In this document: one piece after another, positions 36,761 to 50,007 of the stretch
Numbering within the stretch: position 1 is the stretch's first letter
Layout of the letters: every line of letters begins with the position of its first letter
Assembly (NCBI RefSeq): GCF_033568475.1
Contig: NC_133123.1
Span: 992,001-1,056,000 of the forward strand
DNA from: Henckelia pumila
Taxonomy: Eukaryota > Streptophyta > Magnoliopsida > Lamiales > Gesneriaceae
Direction of reading: 5' to 3'
Length of the DNA stretch: 64,000 nucleotides
Notes under the pieces: generated by a model
The model's database searches: none
What the model was told of the DNA's origin: nothing
What the model saw: the letters and a program-made list of their open reading frames with translations, nothing else
Translations under genes and position numbers: made by a program

Positions 36761-37146
36761 ATTGTATGATTAAAAAGATGGTAATTCTGAAAAGTACAAT
36801 ATTAAACCCAAGTTATAAATTTCTTGCGATTGAATGTATGAAAAGTGCGTGAGGCAGCACCATTTTTATAGTAAGCTGGTTTGGCATGGGAAAAAGTGGT
36901 GAAGTGAAAGGTGGCAGCGTGAAATATTATATCCCATGTACATATATATGTGGTCTCAAATTAAATTATAATATACTACGTGTAGACTCATCCATGGAAC
37001 AGTTGCCCCAAACCTTATCTAACCTAAATATGCACGGGCGAGTCTAGATTAATCCAACCAGTTTCAGCCATTTAGATTTCTGAGTTCGATCCGAATACCA
37101 CCTCTACCATCCCCACGCAAAGTATGACACTCGTGGCCGTAACATT
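36761..37146 (-). promoter_or_regulatory. Upstream region of the LEA-type gene
   Basis: It probably contains the promoter. No confident stress-response element or TATA box is named. Confidence 0.3.
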
Positions 37147-37384
37147 GTTTGGTTTGATGTATTATTAATCTATGTATAACTTATCTCAATTAATTTCGTC
37201 TTATTTTCGTCATATTATTTATCTATTTATTAATTAATAATTTTACATCAATTAAATCAAATAAATTATAATCTATCCATCAAATCAAATAATGTATTAA
37301 CTATTTTTTTTTATTTATTTTTAATTTACATTATATTACTTATCTATGAATTACTTATCCTATCACTCAAACCAAACGGTGCCA
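37147..37384. mobile_element. MITE, family B (about 238 bp)
   Basis: The right end, reverse-complemented, is GGCACCGTTTGGTTTGAGTG and the left has CATTGTTTGGTTTGATG. The interior ATCTATGTATAA and TTTTACATCAATTAAATCAA are shared with 29221-29612. The ends resemble Tourist/PIF-Harbinger MITEs. Confidence 0.6.
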
Positions 37385-38526
37385 AAGACTAATCCATTTC
37401 AAAGTTTACATTTTGTACGTAAAAAAGGGGATATTTTAATTCACGATAGTTTTGGATTATTCGTCTTAAAATTGACAACAATCTAAATAAAATCCACCAG
37501 AAAACAAAACTTTTTTCTTCTACTAGTTTCTTGTTGATTAATCGTGTATTTTGATGTTATAATATAATATAATTTTTTACATTCAATGAGTCATGCAACT
37601 TGCAGAAGAATTTTTAATACAAGTAATTTTAGTATTAAAAAACGTAAATGCTAAGTGATGACAATTTTTAGAAAAAAGATATTTAAACAACCTCTAAAAA
37701 TAAGGAATTATGAAGATAAAGAATTAGTTGGATTTAGCTACAATTGTTCATTTGATTGTAGTATTGAATTATGTATCATGTATATTATATGCATTGAGGA
37801 GCTGAGTGATGGACTCAGCTGGATCATAGAAACAAAGGGCTGCTTATCTACTACACTTGGACTAGGCCTGCACTATGATGGGCTACTTACTAAATAGTTG
37901 TGAGCCCAAAGGGCTCATATATTCAGCCCAGATATCACTTACGTAAATCGGTCCGTGTCAATTTATTACGCACTGATGCTTCACTCAAAATCCAACTATT
38001 TATTGGACTCCTAATTTCTTTCGCGTTTAATGTTGTTTCTTGCCTTTATTTTCTTGTTTTTGAAAAGTTTTTTGTTTCTTGCCTTCATTATTACCGAGCC
38101 CCACTTTCCCATTACTCATTAATTTCTATTTTAGTCAAAAAAAGAAAATGATTTATTTGTTGGACCAATTCCAAATGATGCATTTAAAGCGAACAAACCA
38201 AATTCAAGGAAACAATAGCCAGTCAATATCTGTCAAATTCTAGGTTAATTAGATCCTATCACGTGTAATATTCAAATCATTGATTCGAGGGTCTACATCT
38301 CAACATATATATATAATTAATATTATAAGTTTGATGTGACAAATTATAGGTTGTTAGATCTCCTATAATGATACTATCTTAAAGGAGGTTGAACTAAACC
38401 AAAACGCTTGAATGTCCAAATTACATGACACTAATTACTTATATTTTTCAACATCCCATAAATTAATCTAATTACAATGCGATTAGACATTTTATTTCAT
38501 ATATTTCAGAGACAAATTTCGTAGGA
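37385..38526. other. Intergenic DNA between the MITE and the copia element
   Basis: AT-rich. Open frames near 37.7-38.1 kb have no recognisable motif. Nothing else is supported. Confidence 0.45.
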
Positions 38527-38531
38527 GGTTA

Positions 38532-38947
38532 TGTAAGAAAATATGACACATAATTAAAACGAGATATATACGATGATGGAAGCGGTGACGACCGATGCCG
38601 CCATACTTGAACATTGTGCATATGACGTTTCACATTCAAAAAAGATTCAAAAAAGTGAGACACGCAACGCACACTTAGTTTGAATCTCGTACTCCCGAAC
38701 ACTCATTGATGGTATGAGAATTTGCCTATAAATACCGAGGCTCTTGAGGTCCCTAAAGATACAACTCATAACAACACAAATACACCATCTATGAGAGAGT
38801 TGGAGTGTTTAGAAGACTTCAACTGAAGAGAAAAGCAGCACATTTACAAATTATTCGATGGCTGAAGATAATGCTCGATCTTGCTTTCGCATATTGTTTA
38901 TCATGTTCATATATTATATAATGATGATTATTTAGAAAATTCTAACA
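38532..38947 (+). repeat. 5' LTR of the copia element
   Basis: It starts TGTAAGAAAATATG and ends TTCTAACA. A TATA-like GCCTATAAATACCGAGG near 38725 marks the probable promoter. Confidence 0.95.
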
Positions 38948-38949
38948 TT

Positions 38950-38960
38950 TGGTATCAGAG
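38950..38960 (+). other. Primer binding site of the copia element
   Basis: TGGTATCAGAG, complementary to the 3' end of initiator tRNA-Met, two bases after the 5' LTR. Confidence 0.9.
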
Positions 38961-41900
38961 ACATGATACCACTGCCTTGAATTAATTTGTTTTTCATTTT
39001 GCTGGAATATCTCGAACCTTCGTACCGTGAATTTTCGGTTTGATTCTCAAATTTTGATATGCAATATTTTGATAGCATGTATTGAGAATCGAAAGTGGAC
39101 AGAAAATTTTGTTAAACTCAAGAAAATATTTTTTCTAAAATTTTTCTGTTGGGGGATATTTCGGAGGAAGAACACGAAACTTTCTGTAAATTGTGAAATG
39201 AAGAAGACGATGTATTGATTGCTTCATATTATAATTCTGAATGATGGATGAAGTGTCCCATTAATTATTGAATTGCATTCAATTCTTCTAAAGCCATCGG
39301 TCATGTTGTCTACAATTAAATTGTTAATTTTATGTAGACAAGTGGGCAATTTGTTATTATTTTTAAAATAATAATAATAATAATGATTGATTGCATATAT
39401 GTATAAATCGGTTGAATATATGTATATACATAATCGATTCAATAAATATATATATTTGAAAATAAATTTCAAATTTAAAGTTTAATAATTTGAGAAATTG
39501 CTCTCATTTTCAAGTTTTGACTTTTCCAATACATGTTTAGAAGTTAAATTAGCATGATATATATTATTCAAATATTGTGATTATTTTTTTGAGTAACATG
39601 CAAATTCAACATTATGTTTGACATTTATATTCTTGATTTTAAATGCAATTATATTTGAAAATATTGGTTTTATTCACATTATGTTCATATTAAATTATTA
39701 TTATGTTATTTATAATTTAATATAGACAATTTATGTTAAAAATGTGAATAAAATTTTTGATGAAAATTTTTTTGGCATGGAGATTCACATTATGGAGTTA
39801 AATAATAATTATGAGGTGCATGACATTATAAAACATGATCTAAGGGAGTTTTTCACAGACCGGTTTAAACTGCCTTGACTTGCGACTGGTCTCCCTGATA
39901 GACGTTGCTCTGTCTAAGAAGATAGGTTTTTAAAGAGGCATCGTCCTACCTATCAACTGGGAGCACTCTTAGAAAGTGTCGATTGTGTTACTAAGTAATT
40001 ATTATTATAAAACGTTAAGTGAAGCCAAAATTTTTGTTCAGTGATCCGTATAATTTTAAATAATTAAGGTTTAGCCTCAGCACCTTAATTAGACAAAATT
40101 ATGCAATAAGTTGTTTTGGATCACATAATGGACATAAATTGTAATTAATTGCATAAATATGATGAATTTTACCTCACAGGGATATTTATTGTATTTATGT
40201 AATTAATTAGAATAAAATATCAAAATTATATTTTTCTTAATTTACACACAGGAGTTAAAAAAATTATTTTTGATAGTTTTATTATAAAGTTACAGAAAAA
40301 TCTTATTGAATTAAAACTTTAGCCCACAGACAAGTTTTATGTCACTAGATTTTTATGACATGTTTTTTAAACATGAAATTTACCTCAAAATTTTTAAGTT
40401 AATAAGCATATATATTTTTATGCAGTTATGCAACCTGAGAGTTTTTCTGATATGAAATGTGATATTCCCTATCTAAAGGGCGATAATTATAAAATATAGA
40501 AAGAAATAATTCTTCTTCAATTAGGGTGGATGGATATTGATTATGCTATTCGGAAAGACGAACCACCTGCTATTACTAAAAATAGCATTCCGGATGATGT
40601 TGATCTTTATGAAAAGTGGGAGCGATCTAATCGACTCTGCGTAATGTTCATAAAGACCAAGATCTCTGCTGGTATGCGTGGTTCTGTCGATCAGCATAAT
40701 AATGCCAAAGAATTACTGAAGGCTATTGATGAACAATTTCAGTCTTCAGATAAGGCACTTGTCAGCACCCTAATTATGGAATTCTCTTCATTAAGGCTCA
40801 CCAATATGAGAAATGTGCGCGAGCACATCATGAAAATGCGGGATATAGCGGCTCGACTGAAGATACTTGAGGTGGATATATCTGAAACTTTCTTGGTGAA
40901 TTACATTCTGAATACCCTTCCACAACAATACGGTCCTTTTAAAATTTCTTATAACACACATAAATATAAATGGTCAATTAATGAACTTATGACCATGTGT
41001 GTTCAAGAAGAAGGGAGGTTGCTAATGGAATCGGGTGAGAGTGCACTACTAACGAAAAAAGGAAAGAATCAAACCAAGCTAATAAGAAAGGGAAAGGTAA
41101 AATACCGTCCCAAAGAGGAATTAAAAAGGAATCCAAGTGTTTTTTCTGTAAAAAGAAAGGGCACATGAGGAAGGATTGCTCTAAATTCCATAAATGGCTT
41201 GAGACAAAAGGTATTCCAATCTCATTTGTCTGTTATGAATCTAATATGGTTCGTATGATTTATAATACTTGGTGGATTGATTCTAGTTCTACAATCCATG
41301 TTACAAATACCTTGCAGGGTATGCAAAACCTAAGGAAACCTCTGGGAAATGAGCGGAACATCTATTCAGAAAACAAGATGTCTTCGCTTGTTGAGGTTAT
41401 TGGGACTTGCTGCCTAGTTTTGGATAGTGGTTATATTTTGAAATTGGAAAAGACATTTTATGTTCCTGGTATCTCTAGGAATTTAATTTCTGTTTCAAGA
41501 CTTGTACCATTCGGTTATTCCTTTCAGTTTTTGAATAACTCAATAAATTTATTTTATAAATCCAATATTGTTGGGAATGGTACAATTATTGATGGTATTT
41601 TCTATCTTTCTTTACAAAATAATACAAATTCCACTATGCATGTTCAGGGAGGTATTAAAAGATTTGTTATAAATGAAGATTCCTCTATATTGTCGGAGAT
41701 TGGGACATATCTCCATTGAAAGAATAAAACGATTAGTAAAATATGGAGTACTTAGTACTCTAGATTTTGCTGATTTTGAAACTTGTGTGGACTGCATTAA
41801 AGGAAAGCAGACCAACAAGTCTAAAAAGGGTGCCAAGAGGAGTACAAACATATTAGAAATCATACATTCAGATATATGTTGTCCAGACATGGACATGCAA

Positions 41901-44719
41901 AATCCGAAATATTTCATCTCTTTCATTGATGATTACTCATGATACATGTATATCTACTTGCTTCATAACAAAAACGAAGCTTTGAATGCCTTTAAGGTTT
42001 TTAAGGCCGAAGTGGAGAAGCAATGTGGAAAATATATTAAGATTGTGAGGACTGATAGAGATGGAGAATTTTATGGTAGATACACTGAAAATGGACAAGC
42101 ACTTGGTCCGTTTGCAAAGTTTCTCCAAGAACATGGGATTGTTGCCCAATATACTATGCCTGGTTCTCCAGACCAAAATGGCGTAGCGGAAAGGAGAAAC
42201 CGAACATTATTGGATATGGTGCAGAGCATGTTTAGTAGCTCCAAACTTCCTAAATCCTTGTGGACTGAAAGCTCTTAAGACAGCTGTGTATATATTAAAT
42301 CGTGTTCCAACTAAGGCTATTTCAAAAACTCCATTTGAATTGTTTAAAGGTTGGAAACCGAGTTTGCAACATACGCGTTCGGGGTTGTCCTTCTGAAGTA
42401 AGAGTTTACAACCCACAAGAAAAGAAGCTGGACCCCAAAACTATTAGTTGATATTTTATTGGATATGCCGAAAAATCCAAAGGGTACAGATTTTATTGTC
42501 CATCTCATAGCACTAGAATTGTGAAATCAAGAAATGCAAAGTTTCTTGAAAATGACTTGAATAGTGGGAGTGATCACTTTAATGACACATTTTTTTTAAA
42601 GAAGATCACATTAATGTACAACCCTCTTATTCAGGTGAAAGATTGATTGTTGTTCACACCCCTCAAGCACAAACGGGTGTTAGACAACCGATCACTGAAG
42701 TTCCACAAATCGCTGATGATATTCCAATAGATCAAGTTGTTAATGAGGATCAACAAAAAATTGTTGATCAACCAGTTACTCAAAATAACAACCTAAGGAG
42801 ATCTGCTAGAATAAGAAGGTCAGCGATATCTAGTGATTATATTGTGTATCTACAAGAATCGGATTTTAACATCGGAGCCGAAAATGATCCTGAAACGTTT
42901 TCACAAGCCATGAGTTGTAACGAGTCAAAATTATGGTATGATGTTATGAAAGAAGAGATGAATTCTATGGTATTTAATGGAGTCTGGGATCTTGTTCAGT
43001 TGCCTGATGATTTAAAAGTCATTGGATGTAAATGGGTCTTCAAAACAAAGAAAGACTCATTGGGCAACATTGAAAGATATAAAGCAAGACTCGTCGCCAA
43101 AGGATTCAATCAAAGGGAAGAAATCGATTACTAGGAGACCTTTTCTCCTGTATCTAAGTAAGATTCTCTCCGTATCATTCTAGCATTAGTTGTACACTTT
43201 GACTTGGAATTACAACAAATGGATGTGAAAACAGCATTTCTCAATGGAAATCTAGAGGAAGAGGTTTATATGAAACAACCTGAAGGATTTTTCTCTAGTG
43301 ATGGTGAGCAATTGGTTTGCAAATTAAAGAAATCTATATATGGATTGAAACAAGCTTCTCGCCAATGGTATTTAAAATTTCATGATGTTATCTTTTCATT
43401 TGGATTCGTCGTGAATATCATGTAAAATTGTATATACCAGAAAGTTAGTGGGAGTAAGATTTGTTTCATTATTCTATATGTGGATGATTTATTGCTTGCA
43501 ACCAATGATATGGGTTTGTTGTATGGGGTGAAACAATTCCTCTTTAAAAACTCTGATATGAAGGATATGGGTGATGCATCTTATGTCATTGGCATTAAGA
43601 TACATAGAGACAAAATTCGAGAAATTCTAGGTCTGTCTCAAGAAACCTATATCAACAAGGTTTTAGAGAGATATCAGATGAAAGATTGTTCACCAAGTGT
43701 AGCTCCCATTGTGAAAGGTGACATGTTCAATTTGAACCAATGCCCAAAGAATGATCTTGAACGGGAACAAATGAAAAACATTCTGTATGCTTCTGCTGTC
43801 GGAAGCTTGATGTATGCTCAGGTTTGTACTAGACCTGACATTGCATTTGTTGTTGGAATGTTGGGAAGATATCAGAGTAATCCAGGTTTAGACCACTGAA
43901 AAGCTGCAAAGAAAGTGATGAGGTACCTTCAAGGGACCAAAGACTATATGCTTATGTTCAGACAAACTGAGAATTTGGAAGTAATTGGCTACTCTGATTC
44001 AGACTACGCTGGCTGCATTGACTCTCAAAAATCCACTTCAGGATATATTTTCATGCTAGCTAGTGGAGTTGTGTCTTGGAGAAGTGCAAAGCAGACATTG
44101 ACTGCTACTTCCACTATGGAGGCTGAGTTCGTATCTTGTTTTGAGGCCACCTCACAAGGTGTTTGGTTGAAGAGTTTCATATCGGGGCTTAGAATTTTTT
44201 ATTCTATATCTAGGTCATTACGGATATATTGTGACAATTCAGCTGCTGTCTTTATGGCTAAAAATAACAAAAGTGGTATTTGAAGTAAACACATCAACAT
44301 TAAGTATTTAGCCATAAGAGAACGTGTTAAAGATAAAACAGTGGTTATCGAACACATTAGCACTGAATTGATGATTGCTGATCCTTTGACTAAAGGCATG
44401 CCACCATTGAAATTTAAGGATCATACTGAAAGCATGGGACTTGGTTCCTATATGTAAATTTGTTGTAAAAACAAATTAATGAAACTCTGTTGTGATATTT
44501 TCTCATATTTGTTGTGTACACATTCATTGATTCAAGAAATATATCAATAAAGTTGGACCTCGAATAAACATACAGTAAAAGTTTATTCATAAAGCTTGAG
44601 AGACATAATACAGTGTGATACATGGAAGATAATACTCGTTTATCAGATGACTTATCGCCATGATTCATGTAATTTGTTTTCTTATATATATTGGCTTGTA
44701 TATGTGCCAAGTGGGAGAC

Positions 44720-45122
44720 TGTAAGAAAATATGGCACATAATTAAAATGAGATATATACGATGACGGAAGCGGTGACGACCGATGCCGCCATACTTGAAC
44801 ACTGTGCATATGACGTCTCACATTCAAAAAAGTGAGACACGCAACGCACACTTAGTTTGAATCTCGTGCTCCCGAACACTCATTGATGGTATGAGTTTGC
44901 CTATAAATACCGAGGCTCTTGAGATCCCTAAAGACACAACTCATAATAACACAAATACACCATCTACGAGAGAGTTGAAGTGTTTAGAAGGCTTCAACTG
45001 GAGAGGAAAGCATCACACTTACAAATTATTCGATGGCTGGAGGTAATGCTCGATCTTGCTTCCGCATATTGTTTATCATGTTCATATATTATATAAAGAT
45101 GATTATTTAGAAAATTCTAACA
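44720..45122 (+). repeat. 3' LTR of the copia element
   Basis: Same termini and TATA region as the 5' LTR and about 95% identical; 13 bases shorter because of two small indels. Confidence 0.95.
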
Positions 45123-45296
45123 GGTTAGGAATTGACTCTTGTTAGAAACACCGGTACTCAATCGGGCTTCTATGCAATACGCATAGTAAAAAAAGATAAT
45201 TAATGTATTAATTAAATTTCAGTTTAGTTTCGATTAAAAAAATTTGTGTGCAAGCTCGAGCTGAACTACTCAATTTGAAAAAATTCAATGTGAATG

Positions 45297-45433
45297 ACGG
45301 TTTAGTCTATGCTATCCAAGGACCCAATTTTTTTTGCATTTGAGATATTCATGTGAACATTTCAAATGCAAAAAAATGTAGTCGTTGGATCCCCATTCGG
45401 GTGCCCAAATAGGGTAGCATAGACTAAACCGTG
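45297..45433. mobile_element. Foldback MITE of about 137 bp
   Basis: The left end ACGGTTTAGTCTATGCTA and the right end, reverse-complemented, ACGGTTTAGTCTATGCTACC are almost perfect inverted repeats. An inner GCATTTGA / TCAAATGC pair extends the foldback. No clear target duplication is seen. It lies between the copia element and the solo LTR. Confidence 0.7.
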
Positions 45434-46244
45434 AAGGACCGATGACACTGATTTAAATTTGCATATATAATAACTTTGTACGGCATTCGATTTTTTTTTT
45501 CTTTTTGATGAAATTAAAGATTATATGTGAAGCCACAGTTATATGCATGTACTTGAAGGCAAAAGCTGTAATTCTATCAGTCATATAAAAGCAAATGTAA
45601 CTGATGGTATAATGATGTTGAATTTCGAAATACAAAAGGGCAAGAACCAACTGAACATAAGGAATGGTAACAATCACAATGATGGAGAGTAGTGGCTGCT
45701 GAAACTGATGGATTATGCTGTCAATTTCGAAATTCATACTGCATGTAATAGTCAGAAATGTAACAGCCACCATAATGGAGAATGATGGATGTTAATATGA
45801 GTTATTGGTCATGAATGGGAGGCCCTTCAGCTGCTTTTTATACCTATAAATAGTGGCAGATTCAGAAGGGAAATCACACCATTTTCGAGCACAAAAACTG
45901 AGTAAAACTCTGCACATTTTCGAGTTCCAACCTTCTGCCACTTTCGAAGCATAGCAGAAGCAGCACCTGTTTGATAGCAGCAGTTCGAGCAGATTCCTGT
46001 CCAGAGTTTGAGCAAGGTTTCTGTCCCAGTTTCAAAGCAAGCATTCTGTTCTATTTTTTGAAGAAGTTTTCTGCTCACGTTTGAGGCTTACCATCAACAT
46101 CAGTTTCTGCACGATTTTCTTACAAATCACTTAAGGTAAGAAGGCTTATATTTATATATGTTTTTAAAAACGTTCATGATCTTGTTTGTGAAAATTCAAT
46201 CGTACATCGACTGGTTCATATTTCTTTGAATTTCGTACATGTTT

Positions 46245-49075
46245 TGAAACGCCTAATACTAATAAAATGCGGAAAAACTTTTTTTTTTTTAAATAATACT
46301 ATACATATACGCCCATACATATATGTATATAAAAATAACATATATTTCTTAAATAACCTGAAAAATATTAAATAAATAAATAAATCCTTAAAATGTTTCT
46401 TGCATCAATTTAAAATGATAAACAATGCTGCTGAAAAATCTCATATGCGGAACAATAATAAAATAAAACATGTTTCAGAATTTCATCATAATAAACTAAA
46501 TAACTGCGACGGTCACGGGGCCACTGCCATGCTCGCTCATACGTCCTCGCCACCGGTAGGAGCTACATCATACTCACCTGCACCATATAAGCGTAGTGAG
46601 CCTAGAGGCTCAACATGTCTAATCCTTTATAACGAGGTTTAAAATAATGCATCACATAATCATACTAATACATATAACTTACGTGGACATGCATGCATGA
46701 TCTTAAAATAAATGCATCATAAAAATTATTCATCATCAGTCGTACATACATCATAACTAATCATACATAACATAATTGAGCATGTCATAATCATAAAAAC
46801 TGAGTATGGTCATATCCATGAATGTGACTAATAACTGTGCCGACTGATCAGTCTAAAGAACCATCGTACGTGGCGGTGGAATAATCCACCTCTATGCTGG
46901 TAGTAAACTACCTCTGTGCCAGTGGTAAAACCACTTCTATGCCGGTAGTAGAACTACCTCTGTGTCAGTGGTAAAACCACTTCTATGCTGTCACATCACT
47001 TCAATTTCCATAAAAATATTTTTCATGCTCAATTCTTAATCATAAACACATCATAAAATATTTCATGTATGCATGCACTTAAAATATGTCCGTAATATAT
47101 ATTTAATTAATTTTAATAATAAATATACTTTTACTTAAAATAGACTTCATGCATAAAAATAATTAAATATATATTTCGGACTTAGTTTATTTTCATGGAT
47201 TGGTCCAGACTGCTGGTCTCTCTACTAAACCCCTTAACTGACTTAAAGCCCGTTAACTAACTTGAAGCCCATAATTAAATCAATAATTTTAAAAATTATA
47301 ATTTTTACTAAAATAAAATACTTAAATGTTATTGGGCTTAAATAAAAATATTTAGGCCCAATAACTAATTAATTCATAAAAATTCCTAGACTGACCCAAT
47401 AAAATCACTGACTAGCCCAAAAATTCCGATGGGCCCACGGGCCCATAAAATTATTGGATTAACTTAAAATAAATTTAAAAATCCCAAATAAAATTATTTG
47501 GAAGCCCAAATAATTTTATTTCTAATTAAATGGCCCAAAAATCCAATTAAAGCATTAAACATTTTAAAATTAAAATACTCGAGCCCGGCCCACCTAGCCC
47601 GGACCCAAACCTACCTGACCCGACCCTAGACCCTACTGACCCGACCCACTACCCTGACCCGACCCGGAACCACCCAGAACCCCCAACCCGATTCCCCCTC
47701 CTCTCCTTACCTTCGGCCGTGCGAGCAGCCCCTATTCCGGCATTCGGCCGGCCAACTCCGACCACAAATGGCCGGAGCACCACCACCCTCAACAAGACAA
47801 CTCCCAGGCGGTTCTTTCACGACAAGAACCAGCCCAAACCATTGCCTAGAGACAGAGAACGAAGCCCTGCAAGTTGGCCCTTCCTCAGCTCGCGCGCAGC
47901 CGGAGCAGTCCCAGCGTTTTGCTTCGTGCCGATGACTCAGACCACCAAAGGCCACGAAACCAGTCCTCAATCTTAGCCAACATCCTAAGCTTTCAAACCC
48001 AACAAACCTCACCCAAAATAATGGCCTGAGGAAGGAGAACGAAGTCTTCTTCCTCAGGACCCTAATCTGCGCGAGCTGTGCAACAGAAATGGAAGGCTTC
48101 GACTTGGACCCCTCCAGCCTCAAACCGACCACACTACTCGACCCTAGGGACCCTAGGACACCCCTTGACCAAGCCCTTAGCCCTGGACCGAACCATGCTA
48201 GGCAAAAACATGAGTTATGATCATGAATTCTCATATACATGCATCAAACATCAAAAGTTTGCATAAATTCGAAATACTTATGAAATTTCTGAACAAGAAC
48301 AATCATGCATGAATAATAGCTCATATGGTGGCCAAAGAAAAGTTTTAGACATGCCTTTAAATTATTGACGAACGGATGATGCGTTTACGGGACTCCGGGA
48401 CGACGAACGAACCAAAGACTCCAAAAAAATCTATGAAGGATTGGCTATGGAGATTGCTTTCTTTCTGGAAACGTGAGAATGGGGGTGGGAGGAGATGAGA
48501 TGTCGGCTGAATGGGTGTGGGGTTTGGGGTAGGTTTAGGTTTTTAAATAAATTTTTGTAACTATCAATAATTTAGGATAAGATCTAGTATGAAATAATTA
48601 GATAGATAATATAACATAAGATTTTAAACTCTTAAAAATACCTACTAATCTGATAACTAATCAAAAATCCCGAAATACTAATTTATAGTATTTTTAAAAA
48701 TTAATAAAAGTCATTAAAATGACTTATTTTGGCTAAAAATCAACTCTTAAATAAATATATAATTAAATACTAAAATTTTCTTGACAAAATACCTTAAAAT
48801 AAGATTTTAAGGCTCATAAACTCATAAAATATTTTTGGCTAAGAATTTTGGTATCTCGTCCGTCCACGATCCCGTCTACGCGATCAAAATAATAAATATT
48901 CTCAAAAATCCAAAAATACCATAACTGCGGGTTAAATGATAAAATAAATTTAAATCATGCATATAATTCACATAATAACACATAAATGTCATTTAACCCA
49001 AATATAAATTTTTAAATAATTATTTTTCCCTAATTATGCATGCGAATTTACGTATTAAAATTTTCGGGTGTTACA
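46245..49075 (-). mobile_element. Nested 2.8-kb LTR-like element (probable solo LTR)
   Basis: On the minus strand it begins TGTAACACCCGAAAATTTT and ends TAGGCGTTTCA. The 5-bp TGTTT is duplicated on both sides (46240-46244 and 49076-49080). No gag-pol sequence is seen, so it is best read as a long solo LTR of a Ty3/gypsy-like (perhaps chromovirus) family. It contains a GC-rich segment at 47.55-48.2 kb and a tandem repeat at 46.87-46.99 kb. Open frames in the GC-rich part are not convincing genes. Confidence 0.7.
46868..46992. repeat. Tandem repeat of about 28-30 bp units inside the nested LTR
   Basis: Alternating TACCTCTGTGCCAGTGGTA and CACTTCTATGCCGGTAGTA type units, about four to five copies, with related sequence to 46868. 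Confidence 0.8.
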
Positions 49076-49747
49076 TGTTTATTCCATGAAACTTCTTGTT
49101 ATGCACTGTTAGAATTCGACTTAAGAAATGGATAAGGAATTCCGAAAACATGATAAGATATGATATGGCCTTGATGCGGTGGGTTATAATAACCGTTTAA
49201 GGTCTCGTCCCCTTAGAGGAGTAAAAATTAGGGACTGATCAGTAGTCATGATTAACGAGATGAATAACAGTGCTATGTCTAAGTTTATGTTTCATTCATG
49301 ATATGTGTTGATGCTCAGTTTCAAGTTTTGTCTTGTCTTGATCTATGTTGCGACATGTGTTGGAACATGCTCCATTTGAACTCCTATATATATGTATATT
49401 CGACATTTACATGTACGATTGGCCCCCTCTTGCTGAGTGTTTTCCAAAACACTCATCCCCTTTACTTCCCTTCCCAGATACCGAAGAGCAGTTGGATGAC
49501 GATGAGCAACACACATTCTGGGGTTGGTGATCAAGTCGAAAATTATGGAAATGCTAGCAGTCTTATTAGTTTTATTATCTTTTATGTTTCGTTTCCGCTA
49601 TTGTCATGTTTTGATATTGTAAAGACATTTTTGGATTTGTAAAAGACTGGTTGAAGGCTATTTATACACTACATGGCTTGTTGTTTTACGATTTAAAATT
49701 GTTAACAACGTCGATGCTGCGTTTCGATCTCGGGGCGTGACATTATA

Positions 49748-50007
49748 TACTGCATCTTGAAGATGTATATCACCACGTGATTTCTTTACGGATAAAGTCC
49801 TTGGTTTAATTTATGTCCGTAAATTATAAACTACGATAAAATGTCATTAATTTATTTATTTATTGAAGCCATAGGTCATTAAAAACATTGACTTGTAATC
49901 TTATTAAAAACAACAGCGAGGCAAAACAAATAAAAATACTGATGATAAACCAGATACGAAAATAAAATATTGGGAAAGATCAAAACGCACGCACGCAAAT
50001 CAATTAG
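49748..50007. other. Short spacer with the 3' UTR of the AGP31-like gene
   Basis: AT-rich, no separate feature seen. Confidence 0.4.

Larger units (their letters stand above)
38532..45122 (+). mobile_element. Ty1/copia LTR retrotransposon, nearly full length, broken
   Basis: It has two LTRs (38532-38947 and 44720-45122), an identical 5-bp target duplication GGTTA on both sides, a tRNA-Met primer site TGGTATCAGAG right after the 5' LTR and a purine-rich tract (GTGGGAGAC) before the 3' LTR. Copia gene order is readable: a long leader, gag at about 40.4-41.2 kb, protease and integrase at about 41.2-42.4 kb, reverse transcriptase at about 42.9-43.9 kb (YVDDLLLATND) and RNase H at about 43.9-44.4 kb (GYSDSDYAGCIDSQKSTSGY). 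The coding region is broken in several places, so it is a fossil. The LTRs differ at roughly 5% of positions, mostly transitions, plus two small indels. At a commonly used plant rate that is an insertion of the order of two million years ago. Confidence 0.95.
45526..49742 (+). mobile_element. Solo LTR (about 1.4 kb) split by a nested LTR-like element
   Basis: It starts TGTGAAGCCACAG and ends GGGGCGTGACA, with the 5-bp TTATA on both sides (45521-45525 and 49743-49747). Near 45838 there is a promoter-like TTTTTATACCTATAAATAG. No internal retrotransposon genes are present, so it looks like a solo LTR. The left border has a second candidate, TTATA before TGCATG, 17 bases further on. It is interrupted by 46245-49075. 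Ty3/gypsy is likely from size and the CGTGACA end, but this is an inference. Confidence 0.65.

Noticed and set aside
37655-38151. Two adjacent open frames of 80 and 83 residues
   Set aside because: No motif, AT-rich codon use and no promoter or splice support.
47707-48240. 177-residue open frame (minus) and overlapping frames on the plus strand
   Set aside because: They lie wholly inside the nested LTR-like element in a GC-rich, low-complexity segment; no domain is visible.
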